A DNA stretch of 64,000 bases, taken from assembly GCA_947646735.1 (NCBI GenBank), contig CANTFK010000987.1, positions 186,001-250,000 on the forward strand. The letters are read 5' to 3'. The stretch comes from Peronospora farinosa (lineage: Eukaryota; Oomycota; Peronosporomycetes; Peronosporales; Peronosporaceae). This document shows, in pieces, positions 1 through 10,659 of this stretch (positions are counted from its first letter, which is position 1; each line of letters starts with the position of its first letter). Below the pieces are notes generated by a model that searched no databases, was not told the origin of the DNA, and worked only from the letters and a program-made list of their open reading frames with translations. Both the position numbers and the translations under genes were made by a program.

Positions 1-93
1 TAGCGACCTTGGCCTGTCGTGAACTCGCGGCTATAGAGTAGAGGAAACATTGGAGTGCTGGGTAGCAGACGCATATTGCGTTCGTTGAGACTT

Positions 94-832
94 TTACTTT
101 CCTCGGGCCTTCAGTTTAGCGTAATCGTAACGCATTTTCCGTCCAAAACGAAAATCTGCCACGTCGGCAATTGCCCGTAGAGCTTACATGCTGCTTAAAC
201 GTCGCGCATAATGCGCCCAGCGGCTAAAAGCCGCATCTTCTTCCTCCTCGGTTCTCCCGCAAATAGAAGGATCGGAACATCCTTTATGGGAGGAACTGGT
301 GACCGCGCACTTGCCTAGTGAGGCGTGCCAAGTATTGGCTTTGCGTAGTGATATAGAATTCCAGATTGCGTTGTCGAAGATCCAGCGACATCCTCGGGTG
401 AAATGGCGTTAGGCCCAATGGCTCATCCAGAGAGGGAATGACCAGATGCCTCCTTAAGGCGTTCTTCCATTGTAGGTGGCTTGAACCTATACTGTCGGTG
501 GTCCTGAAACCTAGTCATATTTTTCGTCCGGCGCTTGGCGCCTTCCTCTTGATAAACGGACTGCTTCTGTTATTCGTCGAGTGGGTTGGTAACCGTCACC
601 GTTGACTATACGTCAGGCGGGTCACGTAACGCTGTTAGCGCATCTACAGCACCACGTCCAGGGAACGGTTTCGGTGCATGATTACTGTCATCTTCACCCG
701 TAAGGGAAGGGGGGCTAAACGGGACCCATCGGGTCTTACAAAGACGGTGTCACTTTCGTAATCAATCGCTTCGTCAAGGTCGCCTTCGATGAGGTCCCGA
801 AGAGTCTGTGACTCACTGCCAGGAGGCGTCAT
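94..832 (-). pseudogene. Antisense ORF remnant of a Gypsy-like element (family F)
   Basis: Seen: a minus-strand reading frame starts at ATG 832 (MTPPGSESQTL...) and stays open to 644. Further down the same strand coding-like stretches continue in shifted frames to a TAA at 94-96, for example RQRNLEFYITTQSQYLARL (about 400-310) and FRFGRKMRYDYAKLK (about 130-100). The strand lies opposite to the polypurine tract and LTR at 931-943, so this is antisense to its element, the same layout as in families A and B of this window. Inference: decayed antisense gene of a third Gypsy family whose pol lies left of the window. No known domain recognised. It could instead be the gag of a minus-strand element, but no primer-binding site is visible for that reading. 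Confidence 0.45.
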
Positions 833-930
833 GTTAGGTGCCGTGAAGAAACCGTGAGGTTTATACGCTCGCTAAAGCACTACCTCAAAGAGGAAAGATG
901 TCGAATGACATTTTGTGGGAACGTCAGTCT

Positions 931-942
931 GGTGGGGGAGGG
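931..942 (+). other. Polypurine tract of Gypsy family F
   Basis: GGTGGGGGAGGG lies immediately before TGTAACGGGG, the expected position and composition of the plus-strand primer of a plus-oriented LTR retrotransposon. Confidence 0.55.
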
Positions 943-1642
943 TGTAACGGGGTTACACGACGGTTGTAGCGTCTTTCCGAGAGTTTACGGTTGAAGTCCC
1001 CTTTGTATTGCATATAATGCATTTTGATACTTCTCTTTAGAGAGGTATTAAGTATTAGCGTTAAGATACGGTATTACCGAATACCGTACCTTATTATCGA
1101 ATACCGTATCTTATCGATTAGGATTCAATAATCTAGAGCGCTGTAACAAGTACATCATACGCAAATATTTAGACGATACGTCGTCCAATTGCAAAGTCTG
1201 CACATCATAATTACTATTATAGTAATTATTATAGTGTAGGGTACTTAGAGTAGGACTATTCATAAAAATCTTAATGCATAAATAAAATCAGTTCTCATTT
1301 TGAGTTTAAGATCGCAAGTCGTTTTGCCTTGTTCTCTTGTGCATTCGTGCGTTGGTTATCTGAACCTCTAAGCTTCTAGATTGCTCTTGCACTCTGTGCG
1401 TTGGCTCCCTGAATCTTAAGCTGTCGCTTGTAGACTAAAAGTCCTCCTAGTTTTTAAGAACAGGGTGACATCTTAGTCGTTTGATTAGTTCCTAAGATCT
1501 AAGTGGCTTTGAGCCGAAATTTATATAGTTCTATAGAACTAAGAGGCGTTCAGTCTAGATAGTCTTCCTCTGACTAAAGAGCTGTGTAGGTCCGCTACAA
1601 CATGGCTGTACTAAGAACATATACGTTAACAATTGGATTACA
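943..1642 (+). repeat. Putative LTR of Gypsy family F (end uncertain)
   Basis: Starts TGTAACGGGG directly after a polypurine tract and is AT-rich. It holds repeated AATACCGTA words (about 1070-1110) and short inverted repeats. The end is placed at GGATTACA (1642) only because LTRs of this type end in TTACA. The partner LTR lies outside the window, so neither the end nor the target duplication can be verified. Confidence 0.4.
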
Positions 1643-2999
1643 CGTAGTGGTGTGCATATAAAAAATTTGAAAATTTATTCTGCACCCTCATTTGGATATT
1701 TGCACACCTTCTTCGTCCGGACATAGCCTACTTTATTAAAGACTATACGATATGCAGATAGTCTATAAAATTCATGCTCCATAAATTCCGTGTCCTCACT
1801 TAGTCCGCCCGCCATACACCTCAAATGGAACTACACATTGAACCCGACGCCATTGCCAATGCACTCGCTGAGGCAACGTTTAATTTTATAATTTACTTGT
1901 AAAAAGGATCAAACACAGTTGAACTCACCATGAATTTGCCGCAAGCATCCTCCGGTTTGGCGATAAACGCCATTCTTTCCTGCGAAGTAAGAAGTACGCG
2001 GGGACTACTGTATGCGGCATCAACTCTGTAGACTGTTGGTAATATATACTTTGCTCTATATGTGACAGAGATGACACAGCGAGATTTTTTGTAACGTTAA
2101 GCATCGACTCATTGTTAGCTGGTAATATCGTAGAATAGATATCAATAGGCTTAGAGATAGTGCATCGTAGGGCGCTAAGTACCTAGCTGGCATTAAATCA
2201 CTTTTGATATTACCTTCTTCTAGCTACTACCGCTCACAACACCCTTGGTCATCCTTACATCAGATCAGTCACCGGGGACAAAGGACAGGGGCAATGGTTA
2301 CTGGGTACCGGTCACTGAAAGGGACAGGTGTACAACAGCGCAGAGCCGTTACAAGTCCAGGATCTTGAAAAGCCAGTTCTTTCCTTAAGAGTTGACACGC
2401 CGCACCATCCAGAGCGAAGGGTCAAAGTTAGGTAAGAAAAGCATCCAAAGATAAAGATAAATAAACAAACTCGAATCTGCATATTACGTGGCATCTATAA
2501 GCACCCCTTCAAGCTTATCTGTCAGCTTTCACGGGCGGAATACCATTAGAGACCCCGACGTCAGGTAAAGTGACGGCTCAAGCAACGCACGTTGAACCTC
2601 AGGATAGCTGGCCTGAGGTGTCAAAACTCAAAATCGAAATTTTTCGATCTACCCATCTTTTTCGAAGAAATATTATATTCCGCCATCTCCCATTGAAGAC
2701 AGTCGTGTGGTAAGATTCAAGTTCGAACGAACGCCAGGAAGTATTTTGGCCTGTGGGTTCGTCGTGAGTAGGACCACCTTAAGACCCGTTGAAGGAAGCG
2801 GGATCCCTACGGTGAAGAGACAAAGGGGTAGAAAGACCAAGAAACCGTTATTCACCGAAGGGGTACATAGCACCAGGTGCGTTGCTCTCGACACAGTCGA
2901 TTGAATTAAAGTATACCAAGTAAAGCATATCCAATCGTGAACCACCAGGACCCGGTCTATACAAAGCCAAGTCTATAAGTCTTCTGTCAATCGAGGAGA
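1643..2999. other. No gene seen; degenerate repeat-derived DNA
   Basis: Positions 1812-1938 resemble 3620-3738 and are described separately. A short minus-strand open stretch (about 1830-1680) and a pair of overlapping 65-90 codon frames at 2673-2945 show no recognisable motif or codon signature. Nothing else can be supported. Confidence 0.5.
1812..1938 (-). repeat. Diverged repeat, copy 1 (partner 3620-3738)
   Basis: Both copies share CATACACCTCAAAT near the left end and CTCACCATG near the right end with similar spacing, at moderate identity. At the second copy the right end is the end of a Copia-like protease fragment, so this is probably a second piece of the same element family. Confidence 0.5.
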
Positions 3000-3004
3000 A
3001 AGAT

Positions 3005-3385
3005 CATCCAATCATCCGCGACTTGGAACCAAACGTGTCTTCGAGATCGTCTATCTCCATCGCTTCGGTCGACGTTCGCGGCACCAACTCCTGCGGTGTT
3101 GCCGGTCCGGTTGGTGCAAGCCCTAGCGCGTTCAGCGTACGTGCAGTCATCATCGCTTGCTCTTCGGGACCGAACGTATCTCCTCTTGGCTCCGGGAGCG
3201 TTAACTTTTTCAGTTACAGCTCTGCTAGCAGTCCCATTATGGTAGTTTGGTTTGCCATGATCATGGCCATCTCCAAGGCAACCTGGTGACCGCTGTCCGG
3301 GGTGAACGACAGTTCAGTCTCCCTCGCGTCATCCTCCTGAAGCACCTTAGTGCCAGGAGCGCTTTTAATATTGCGCCATTCAGAA
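3005..3385 (-). pseudogene. Gag-like coding remnant, one in-frame stop
   Basis: The minus strand reads as a continuous protein-like stretch from about 3385 to 3005, interrupted by one TAA near 3207. Recognisable pieces are VLQEDDARETELSFTP, HQVALEMAMIMANQTTIMG and STEAMEIDDLEDTFGS. The helical, charged composition and the decayed state suit a retrotransposon gag N-terminus. No domain is recognised and no start codon can be assigned. It lies between two blocks of Copia-like debris on the same strand. Confidence 0.35.
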
Positions 3386-3619
3386 TCCTAGCCTCAAGCT
3401 CTTTTTTGGGCTCATAACCTATCAGGAAGAGGGCATCAGGTACGTGGGAGTGTGAGGCCGTTGTCGGATTGCAAACCTATCTCTCTTTATAATTTCTTAC
3501 TCGTACCATAGATCATGTCAACTCATCAGGCGGTAGCTACTTTCATATTCATGAGGTTTATCGTCGGCACCTTTTTTGCAATGCGTTGTGCACGTGTTGA
3601 AAGCTCCACCGCTTCTAAC

Positions 3620-3738
3620 ATACACCTCAAATAGAACAGCACGTCGCACCACAAGCTATTGTCAATGCCACTACTAAGGCAATGTGTAAAATTATCAATT
3701 CATTAGTACAAGCGATCAAATACAATTACACTCACCAT
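3620..3738 (-). repeat. Diverged repeat, copy 2 (partner 1812-1938)
   Basis: See the 1812-1938 copy. This copy continues on its right into the Copia protease fragment ending near 3716. Confidence 0.5.
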
Positions 3739-5129
3739 GGATTTGTAACAGAGAGGTCGTAGTTGCACCTTCCAGTTGGGACAGATCATTGACCAAATGA
3801 CGTCCTGACCCACTGTTCAGCACCCATCTAGTAGACATTGAACTTTTCTCTTCCTCAGCGTATCGGACAGCGAGGACGAAATATGCGTCTTGTTTCCTTT
3901 TGATCTTCTTCATGCAATGCTTTGAGGTGACTCGTATTTCCGCACAGGTAGCACCTTTTTTAATTTTGATCATCATGACGCTTTTTGACTTGACCAAACT
4001 TTCTAGTGTTATTAGTAGGCTCGACAACGTTGACCACATCTCTACCGAAGCGTTTTACTCGAACATCGATCTCCGTAGATTGTAAAAAATGGGCCAACTC
4101 TTCAGCCTGCCGTAGAAAAATCAATCTTGTACAAATCAAAACGAGACAACATCGTCTTGCGCATAGATGGGCTCGCGTAATGGATAATTTTGTTTAAAAC
4201 AAGGTTGTCCGCGCCTCCACAAGCGTCACTTATCGCAGTGAGGTGCAAAAAATGTTCCGTCCAGCTGCGCTGCGATGACTTGGCCGCAGTAACAATTTCA
4301 TGCTCTGGGCAGGTGTTATTTTAATTGTAAAAGTTAGGAGCAACCTTCGCATCGCATGCTTTAAAGTTTGACTCTTAGACCAACACATTTCTACCTGCCG
4401 ACGGTAGTACTTTTGTGCTGTTCCGGCAAGGTGTTGACCAAGCACATCAACATTGATGTCTTTGAGCCAAACAAAACCACACGCACTCTCAGAGAAATCG
4501 ACTTGCCTAACGAGCTCTTTTTCCCACCCGGGGAAACCACTACCAAGGTTATGGTATGGTTCCTTTTCGTCGAAAGGTTACAGGGCCACTTACGTTGTCG
4601 GCCATCCGGTACACCCACGCGTATCTGTCCGGGTTGATGAAACATAGGACCTGGCATCCCCAACCCCGGTGGTGATCCCACAGGAACGCCCGACTGTGTG
4701 ATCCAGGTTCCTGTTCTTGAAGTCTTCCGTAGTTCCCACCGACTTGAGCCGGTGTGTCGACCATGACTTCCGCGTAGGCTGGTCGTCGGGCACTTAAGTG
4801 TGTGACCGACGAGACATTCGGGGATGTTTGTGAGGAGGAATATGATCCAAAACCTGGGGGTTCATGCCTGCCCCCGCTCCTAAAGCCGAGCCAAAAGTGC
4901 TTGACTTCGCAGAGTCGTCATGCTATCGTTCGACTTGTCCGGACTGCAATAATGTAATCCTGCGCATCCGCTCAGATAAGTCACCAAGCATGGCAAGCAT
5001 CTTTTCCACTGCCAACACGGGCACTACCGACTTCTTCCAGTGGTGGTCTATGATCGTGTTTTGACCTTCGACGACCACATTGGGTGTGGCTCCGCAAGCC
5101 GCACCTCTAACTTCGTCGTTTAAGCTCAT
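3716..5129 (-). pseudogene. Copia-like gag-protease fragment (element D)
   Basis: Minus-strand coding pieces appear in changing frames from ATG 5129 (MSLNDEVRG...) to about 3716. A gag core reads VDVLGQHLAGTAQKYYRRQ followed by TLKHAMRRLLLTF (about 4460-4330) and, in another frame, SQRSWTEHFLHLTAISDA (about 4280-4225). A protease motif, WVLNSGSGRHLVND (about 3830-3770), is the DSGSxRHL type of Copia elements with Asp replaced by Asn. Known: in Copia elements gag and protease precede integrase and RT; neither of those is found downstream. Frameshifts and stops show it is dead. From 5130 to 5426 nothing else is seen. Confidence 0.6.
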
Positions 5130-5426
5130 AATCGGTAAGAGTGTAGTCGTAGCACTTGTGCAAGAGGTGTAGGAAGTAGTAGTGATTATGTTAAGGTTAA
5201 CTACGCTCGTCCGTCAACACTACAGCATGTATTTCCAACGGCACTCCATGTTGACCAGGTCAAGTTTCAAATGGCGTTCGTTTCTCCCGATACCATCTGT
5301 CATCTCGTAATGTGTCTTCCGTACCTTCTCGTCCCATCTGTTAAGATACCACAACAAAACAGCCAATCAGGTGACGTCGCATATCACCTGTAACTGATCT
5401 TAAACTTGGGCTTCAAATCTTGATGA

Positions 5427-5430
5427 CCTG
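5427..5430. repeat. Target-site duplication of A2, left (CCTG)
   Basis: CCTG precedes TGTGGAG (A2 LTR start, 5431). The same CCTG follows CCACCACA (A2 LTR end) at 47569-47572. Element A1 of the same family also has a 4-bp duplication. Confidence 0.7.
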
Positions 5431-5466
5431 TGTGGAGAAGCGAGTGAACAGATTTACGTAAAGTGT

Positions 5467-5780
5467 TAATCGCGATCCAAGTTATGTGGACCACAAATCG
5501 AGGATCGATCGCGATCCATTGTGCAGGAAACGCGATCCGACTCATAGAACGCGATCCGACTTAGAACCACAATCCAGTTCAGAACCGCGACCCGAATCAG
5601 CACCGCGATCCAGTGCAGAACCGCGATCCGACTCAGCTTCGCGATCCGACTCAGAACCGCGATCTGAAGCAGATCGTGATTCGAAGTAGATCGCGATTCA
5701 ATTCCCAAGAGTCACGCATTATGGATCGATCGCGATCCTGAACTGATACGCGATCTGATTCAAGTCGCGATCCAAGAATA
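5467..5780. repeat. Cluster of CGCGATC words in the A LTR
   Basis: More than ten copies of CGCGATCC or CGCGATCT occur within about 310 bp at irregular 15-25 bp spacing. The core GATCGCGATC is a perfect palindrome. The same word is scattered through the whole of A1 and A2. Confidence 0.8.
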
Positions 5781-6133
5781 AGGCAAGATCACGATTGGAT
5801 GGGGATGGTGAAGATATCTGGAGTGGACCACATATCGAGATTTAAATTTTCTGAAGAGACGACACGTGGTAATAGATCCTGGACTACAGATAGGTAGAAT
5901 CGTAGGTTTCGATATTTGATTGGTCAACACTAAACAGAGTTCAATGTGCTTCTAAATACACGTGTCGACTTCTCTATTCCGGGCAGGATATTTGGCCTCC
6001 CAACGCCGAGAATATCGACTACAAGTGCACCCTGGATCGTTTAGGCCAGGTGAAGGAATTCTCAACACAACAAATCAGCTGCGATCGGACGCAGAAATGA
6101 TTAGTAAGGGCAAGGCAAGCAAGTGCATGACGG

Positions 6134-6216
6134 ATCAAGTGGTCAGAAGGTTCTGCTCAAGTGGTCAGAAGGTTCTGCTCAAGTGGTCAGAAGGTTCTGC
6201 TCAAGTGGTCAGAAGA
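6134..6216 (+). repeat. 22-bp tandem repeat in the A2 5' LTR
   Basis: About 3.5 copies of GGTCAGAAGGTTCTGCTCAA plus two bases. The same array is present at 47189-47271 in the 3' LTR but not in the A1 LTR, which has one degenerate unit. Confidence 0.85.
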
Positions 6217-6505
6217 TTCAAGCTTCGCCGTCTTGGACTATAGGGATCTATTGGTACGATCACAGTACTCGGTCGATCTTGTCAAGATTTCCACAAGATC
6301 ACCAAAACCCCTATCCCTAACCCAATTAGGATCAAGATCGACTCAAGTCCACCTAGAAGAGTGCAACCCGCCCAACCGACGGGTACACAAGTTGAGGCAG
6401 GCTTTGCACACGGAAACGGGGTACCCCCTCCGTTAGTCGGTTCGTCCGGGCGCCAGTGAAGAGTCGGAATCGCATCAGAAATTTGGTAAACCCCACTCCA
6501 CCACA

Positions 6506-8737
6506 ATGTTGCGCGTGCTCGGATCTTCTGGTGACTCGGGATTTCACCGTGAGTCTCTGAGAGAAGATGTAAAGGTCAAAATTGAACCTGGGGCCTGGAA
6601 GCGTATTGTTGAGCGAGAATCCGACGAGATTAGCAAGGTATAATGCTCGGTCGTCACGTCCACGACTTGCAAGTCCAGCACAGGCTGAGATGGGGCGTGT
6701 CGTGATCGAACGGCAAGTCCAGCACAGGCTGAGATGGGGTCGTTTCGTGATCGAACGGCAAGTCCAGCACAGGCTGAGATGGGGTCGTATCGTGATCGTG
6801 GTCTAGCTGGATACAGTCCCGATTGGTATCGCATCGTCACTGATGGAGGAGGAGGCGGCAGAGAGGGTGGCATGGACTTGTCTAACCGCAGTATGGCTGC
6901 CCCTTGTCGTAACACTGGAGATCGGTCTAACCGCCGAGGCTCTGTGCCTTCGACTTGCCCGCCAGCTCCTAGTGCTGACGATGATTACCTGGGCATGAAT
7001 GATATTGGACAGACTCCCAAAAAAATCTTCGGTTAGAACCGAGGGAAATTTATCCAAAACCACTCCGAATCTAAAGAAGAAGAAGAAGTATTCGAAGCCA
7101 TCACAAGTGAAGATGAAGGCGCCTGAATCGGATCATACTGATACCGACATGAAGCCGGCACATGAAGATGAAAAGACGGAAGGGTGGCAACTGAATCAGC
7201 TGGAATGGTTTTTCCATTGAAAGGCGCGTAAAGAATTGTATGTCAAGCGATCCCGTTCTAACGATTTTGAAATTTGAAGGTAATTGGATCACTGTGAGGA
7301 CCACTTTTGATTAAAATCCAAAGGATGTCACTTAGACCGGTCAGGTGCAGCACGCATTCGCGAACGACTTGTACCGGCCAAGGCCGAAGTACGATCGACA
7401 ACAGCACCCGCAGCTGTAGACATGCATGTGGCTGGATCAGGTCATCTGCAGTCCTAATTTTAAGCTGCTATGAGGAAGTATGAACAGATCAAGCTCGCAT
7501 GGATCGCCAGTCGATCCGCGATCCCCAAAAACACCCCAAAAGTTTGCATTTCGGATGTGGAAATGGAATCGGCAGGATCGCGTCAATTGCGATCCAATAG
7601 TTACGACCCAGATGATTTGGGTCTGGAGGATCTAAGACGGCCACAAGTGGCAAGTCCAGGCACTGTACCTAATGGTGGGCTTGTCACTCAAAGAGTTCGA
7701 ATGTCTGCGATCGCAGATCTAAAAGAATTTACAGGAAGGGACAAGGATTAAGATCGAGCGAGAAGATGGGTTAACAAGGCCAAGTCTGCATTCTTACGCG
7801 ATCAAGCCCCGGATGATGAAAAATGCCTAGTATTTGGTAATTTACTCACGGGGCCGGCACGAAATTGGTATAGCCAGTTAAGTCGATCCACTCGGAACTC
7901 TTGGAAGTCGTTGTTGAAAACATTCATGATCCAGTATTGCGGATTTGGTATGTCTGTCACGAGACAATACTATCATGCGAAGAAGCGATCCGATGAAACG
8001 CCATTATATTATCTGTATCGGCTGAATGTAGCCGCGATCCGAGAAGAAATTCCCATTCGGGAGGGATCGCCCTCAATTCGCCGAGAACATGTGGAACATT
8101 TCATTGGTACACTTGATGATCGCTATCTGGCTAAGCAGTCGACGTTGTTACGCCTTGGAGACGCCGATGATATGGAAGAAACTCTGCGAACATATCAACG
8201 CATGGAAGGAAGACAGTATCCGAGTTCAATGGGGTCAAGCAAATTCCGACAGCGATCCACGTCGGCTTCCACTTCGGCACCCTCTAAATTCACTCGTAAC
8301 GTGAGAGCGATTCGCCTGGAAGGCAGTTGCAGTGAGTTGAGCTCGGATATTAGTGGATCAGACGCCGAAACGAATCGACGGAATCTTTGTGTGGCTACAG
8401 TACCGGATCGCGTGAAAAAATTCAGTGATCAACGTGCTGGATCAGACAATTTTGATCAAGATCGAGGTCCAGATTGCAAGGGGAATCAGAAGGCTCGTAC
8501 CCATTGTGGGTCGAAGAAACACGATGATCTTGGATGTTGAAGAGACTAACGTGTCAGAAGTGTGGTCGTAACGGACATCCTTAAGACAAGTGTCTTTACA
8601 CCTGTGCTGCCTGCGGAGATATCCATGAGCATGGAAAATGTCGAATGGAAGAATGCTACAACATGATACGTAAGTGGTATGTCCCAACCAAGCATGCTGG
8701 TATGCTCCCGCCGAAGGCTGACGAAATGTTAAGCTAG
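6506..8737 (+). pseudogene. A2 gag (degenerate)
   Basis: Starts at the ATG next to the LTR end and parallels the A1 gag. Recognisable parts are a charged N-terminus (GDSGFHRESLREDVKVK), a central capsid-like region at 7470-8540 (LTGPARNWYSQLSRSTR, RQYYHAKKRSDETPL, HVEHFIGTLDDR) and a first zinc knuckle near 8510 (CX2CX4HX4C with the first Cys mutated). It is broken by frameshifts, a stop at 7749-7751 and an expanded 44-45 bp repeat at 6669-6800. It ends TTA AGC TAG at 8737. The slippery heptamer and hairpin stem present in A1 are mutated here. Confidence 0.75.
6669..6800 (+). repeat. 44-45 bp tandem repeat inside A2 gag
   Basis: Three units starting GCAAGTCCAGCACAGGCTGA at 6669, 6713 and 6758. 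It is absent from the A1 gag, so it expanded after the copies diverged. Confidence 0.8.
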
Positions 8738-8739
8738 GA

Positions 8740-10410
8740 CACTCGCCAGGTTGGAATCTGGTATGAGCCGAGCGTTCTAGGCTCTGCATTTATGCATTTG
8801 TGGAAAGAAGATAGACAGATCAAGGTGTTAACACTTAGATCGACCCGACTAATACATGTGAAGGTTCAAAATTTCTGCGTTCAATAGCAAGCGTCGTAAG
8901 TGTTGATGAATATGCCCGATCGCCTGCGAAAATGGAGCTCAACTTAGCACCAAGTGAATCACAGGGATATTGGAAGTATCATACCCCAGGAAAATGGTTC
9001 AAGCAAGCCAAGGCAACGGGCAAGATCAACAATGAAAAGGCGATTATGTTGTTTGATTCTGGAGCCGAAGTCTCAATCGTCGACACCACCTTTGCTCGTA
9101 AGGTAGGACGTGTCATTGACGATAGTCAGAGGCAAGAATGTGTTGGGATTGGTGAGAACACATACATGACGGACGGTCGTACAAGAATCAAGATCACGCT
9201 GAATGGATCGCTAGTCTATTATATCGATGCTTGGGTAGGAGATCAAGTAGGTCAAGACGCGATCCTAGGAATGGATTTTATGGTCCCAGCTGGAATACGC
9301 CTGGATTTAGCAGATGGAACACTTTGTTTGCCTGATGAGGTCAGGATACTTCTGAATGGACGAAGACCTCCTTACCGGACGAGCATACAAGCGATCACAA
9401 TTCCAGATCAATATGTGATGATCCCAGTGGGTAAATTGACCGAAGTGAAAATCGAGGTTAGTCCTCCTAATGCCAAAATCTGGGTGAGGCGCGATCCGAA
9501 ATGGGTGCCCACAGTGACTACGGGACCTGGTCAGATCAAGTACTTACAACTGACTAATATTGGCGATCAAGAAGTGATTTTAGGTCATGGATCGCCATTA
9601 GGCTGGTGGATGATCGCTGATATGATACCTCAGTCCCCAGGATATGTCTCGGTTGTATCGCGTCAGTATAAAGAATGGCAGACATTAGCGTTCGAAGCGA
9701 CAACGGATCGGGAAGAGGAACCACGGAGAAATGGACTAGATCGCTAGTGAATCACCCTTCTTACCCTACGCCAAAGAAGATTTTAACACGTTCTAAGGAG
9801 GAAGCAGAAAAAGGACCATGGGAACGGTGAAACTTGCGTCACGATCCAATGATGAACGCAGTACGATAAGTGACGTCGATGATAAAATTGCACAAGACAA
9901 GGTGATCAAGGATGAGCATCAACGATCAGCACGATCGACATTTATGGTTAATGCGCTTAAAGAGACGCTAGAAGTCGATTAAGTAAAAGATGTGCCAGCT
10001 AAGGAAGCTCACACCAACGAGGGCCGCAATTCAGAATTTACTGATCACTAGATAGATATTACTAATCGTGAATCCGAAAATCGCGATTCGACAAATATAG
10101 ATCGCGACTCTGAGAAATACGATCCGGAAATTATGAATTGTAATTATGTGAATCGTGATCCTGCAATTATCGATTTTGTAGATCGCGACCCAGAAATTAT
10201 TGATTGTGATTCTGTAAATCGCGATCCAGCATTTACAGATCGCACACCAGCAATTATATTTGACTGTGAAGATCGCGATTTGGCAATTATTAGTTGTGAT
10301 TCTTTGGATCGCGATCCGGAAATTATAGATCGCAATCTACAATCCCGAAAGCTGGACAATGATTCAATGTGAAAGACGAGGGAGAATTTTCGACAGAAAG
10401 TAAAAATGTG
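8740..10410 (+). pseudogene. A2 protease region with Asp-rich linker
   Basis: An intact stretch runs from ATG 8932 to 9747 and matches the A1 protease ORF almost residue for residue. It includes the retropepsin active site MLFDSGAEVSIVD (about residues 38-50) and the flap-side ILGMDFMVPAG. After 9747 the frame is broken. A linker at about 10030-10370 encodes degenerate repeats of the form NRDPAIID / DRDPEIID. In A1 the corresponding linker has a different, 111-bp period. The protease frame is -1 relative to gag, as in A1. Confidence 0.75.
10030..10370 (+). repeat. Asp/Arg-rich coding repeats in the A2 PR-RT linker
   Basis: Irregular 24-36 bp units built on GATCGCGATCC, encoding (N/D)RDPxIID. 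No perfect period remains. Confidence 0.65.
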
Positions 10411-10659
10411 AAGCATAAAAAGCCCAACATTTTATTATGAAAGTGACGAGTTATGTCACGAGAATGTGGATCAACATATGGCAGTTTTGCCGGAAATTGT
10501 TTAGCCTACAGACGAAGTCACAATTGACGACATCCAAGTGAGAGCCCGGGAGTCCCCTAACTGGAGACCAAGAAGGAATTCGACAATTGATTTGGAAAAA
10601 TCGTCATTTGCTTATCGGGAAAAGAAATGCTTTACCTTTAGCGGCACGTGGAGCTGTAT

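Larger units (their letters stand above)
5431..6505 (+). repeat. A2 5' LTR
   Basis: TGTGG...CCACA terminal inverted repeat, about 1075 bp. Its last 820 bp match 46736-47568. It contains a dense block of GCGATC/GATCGC words (5467-5780), a 22-bp tandem repeat (6134-6216), and a 3' section (from about 6340) shared with the A1 LTRs at 32332 and 44602. The gag ATG follows directly at 6506. Confidence 0.75.

Noticed and set aside
943..1642. LTR at 943 as a partner of the B LTRs
   Set aside because: Only the terminal TGTAACGGG is shared; orientation and internal sequence differ.
2673..2945. Overlapping frames of 65 and 90 codons on opposite strands
   Set aside because: No motif, no homologue recognised, and both are of chance length.
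5962..6436. 90-codon plus-strand frames in the A2 LTR (repeated at 47080-47491) as genes
   Set aside because: They lie in the LTR, come from the 22-bp repeat read in three frames, and mostly lack an ATG.
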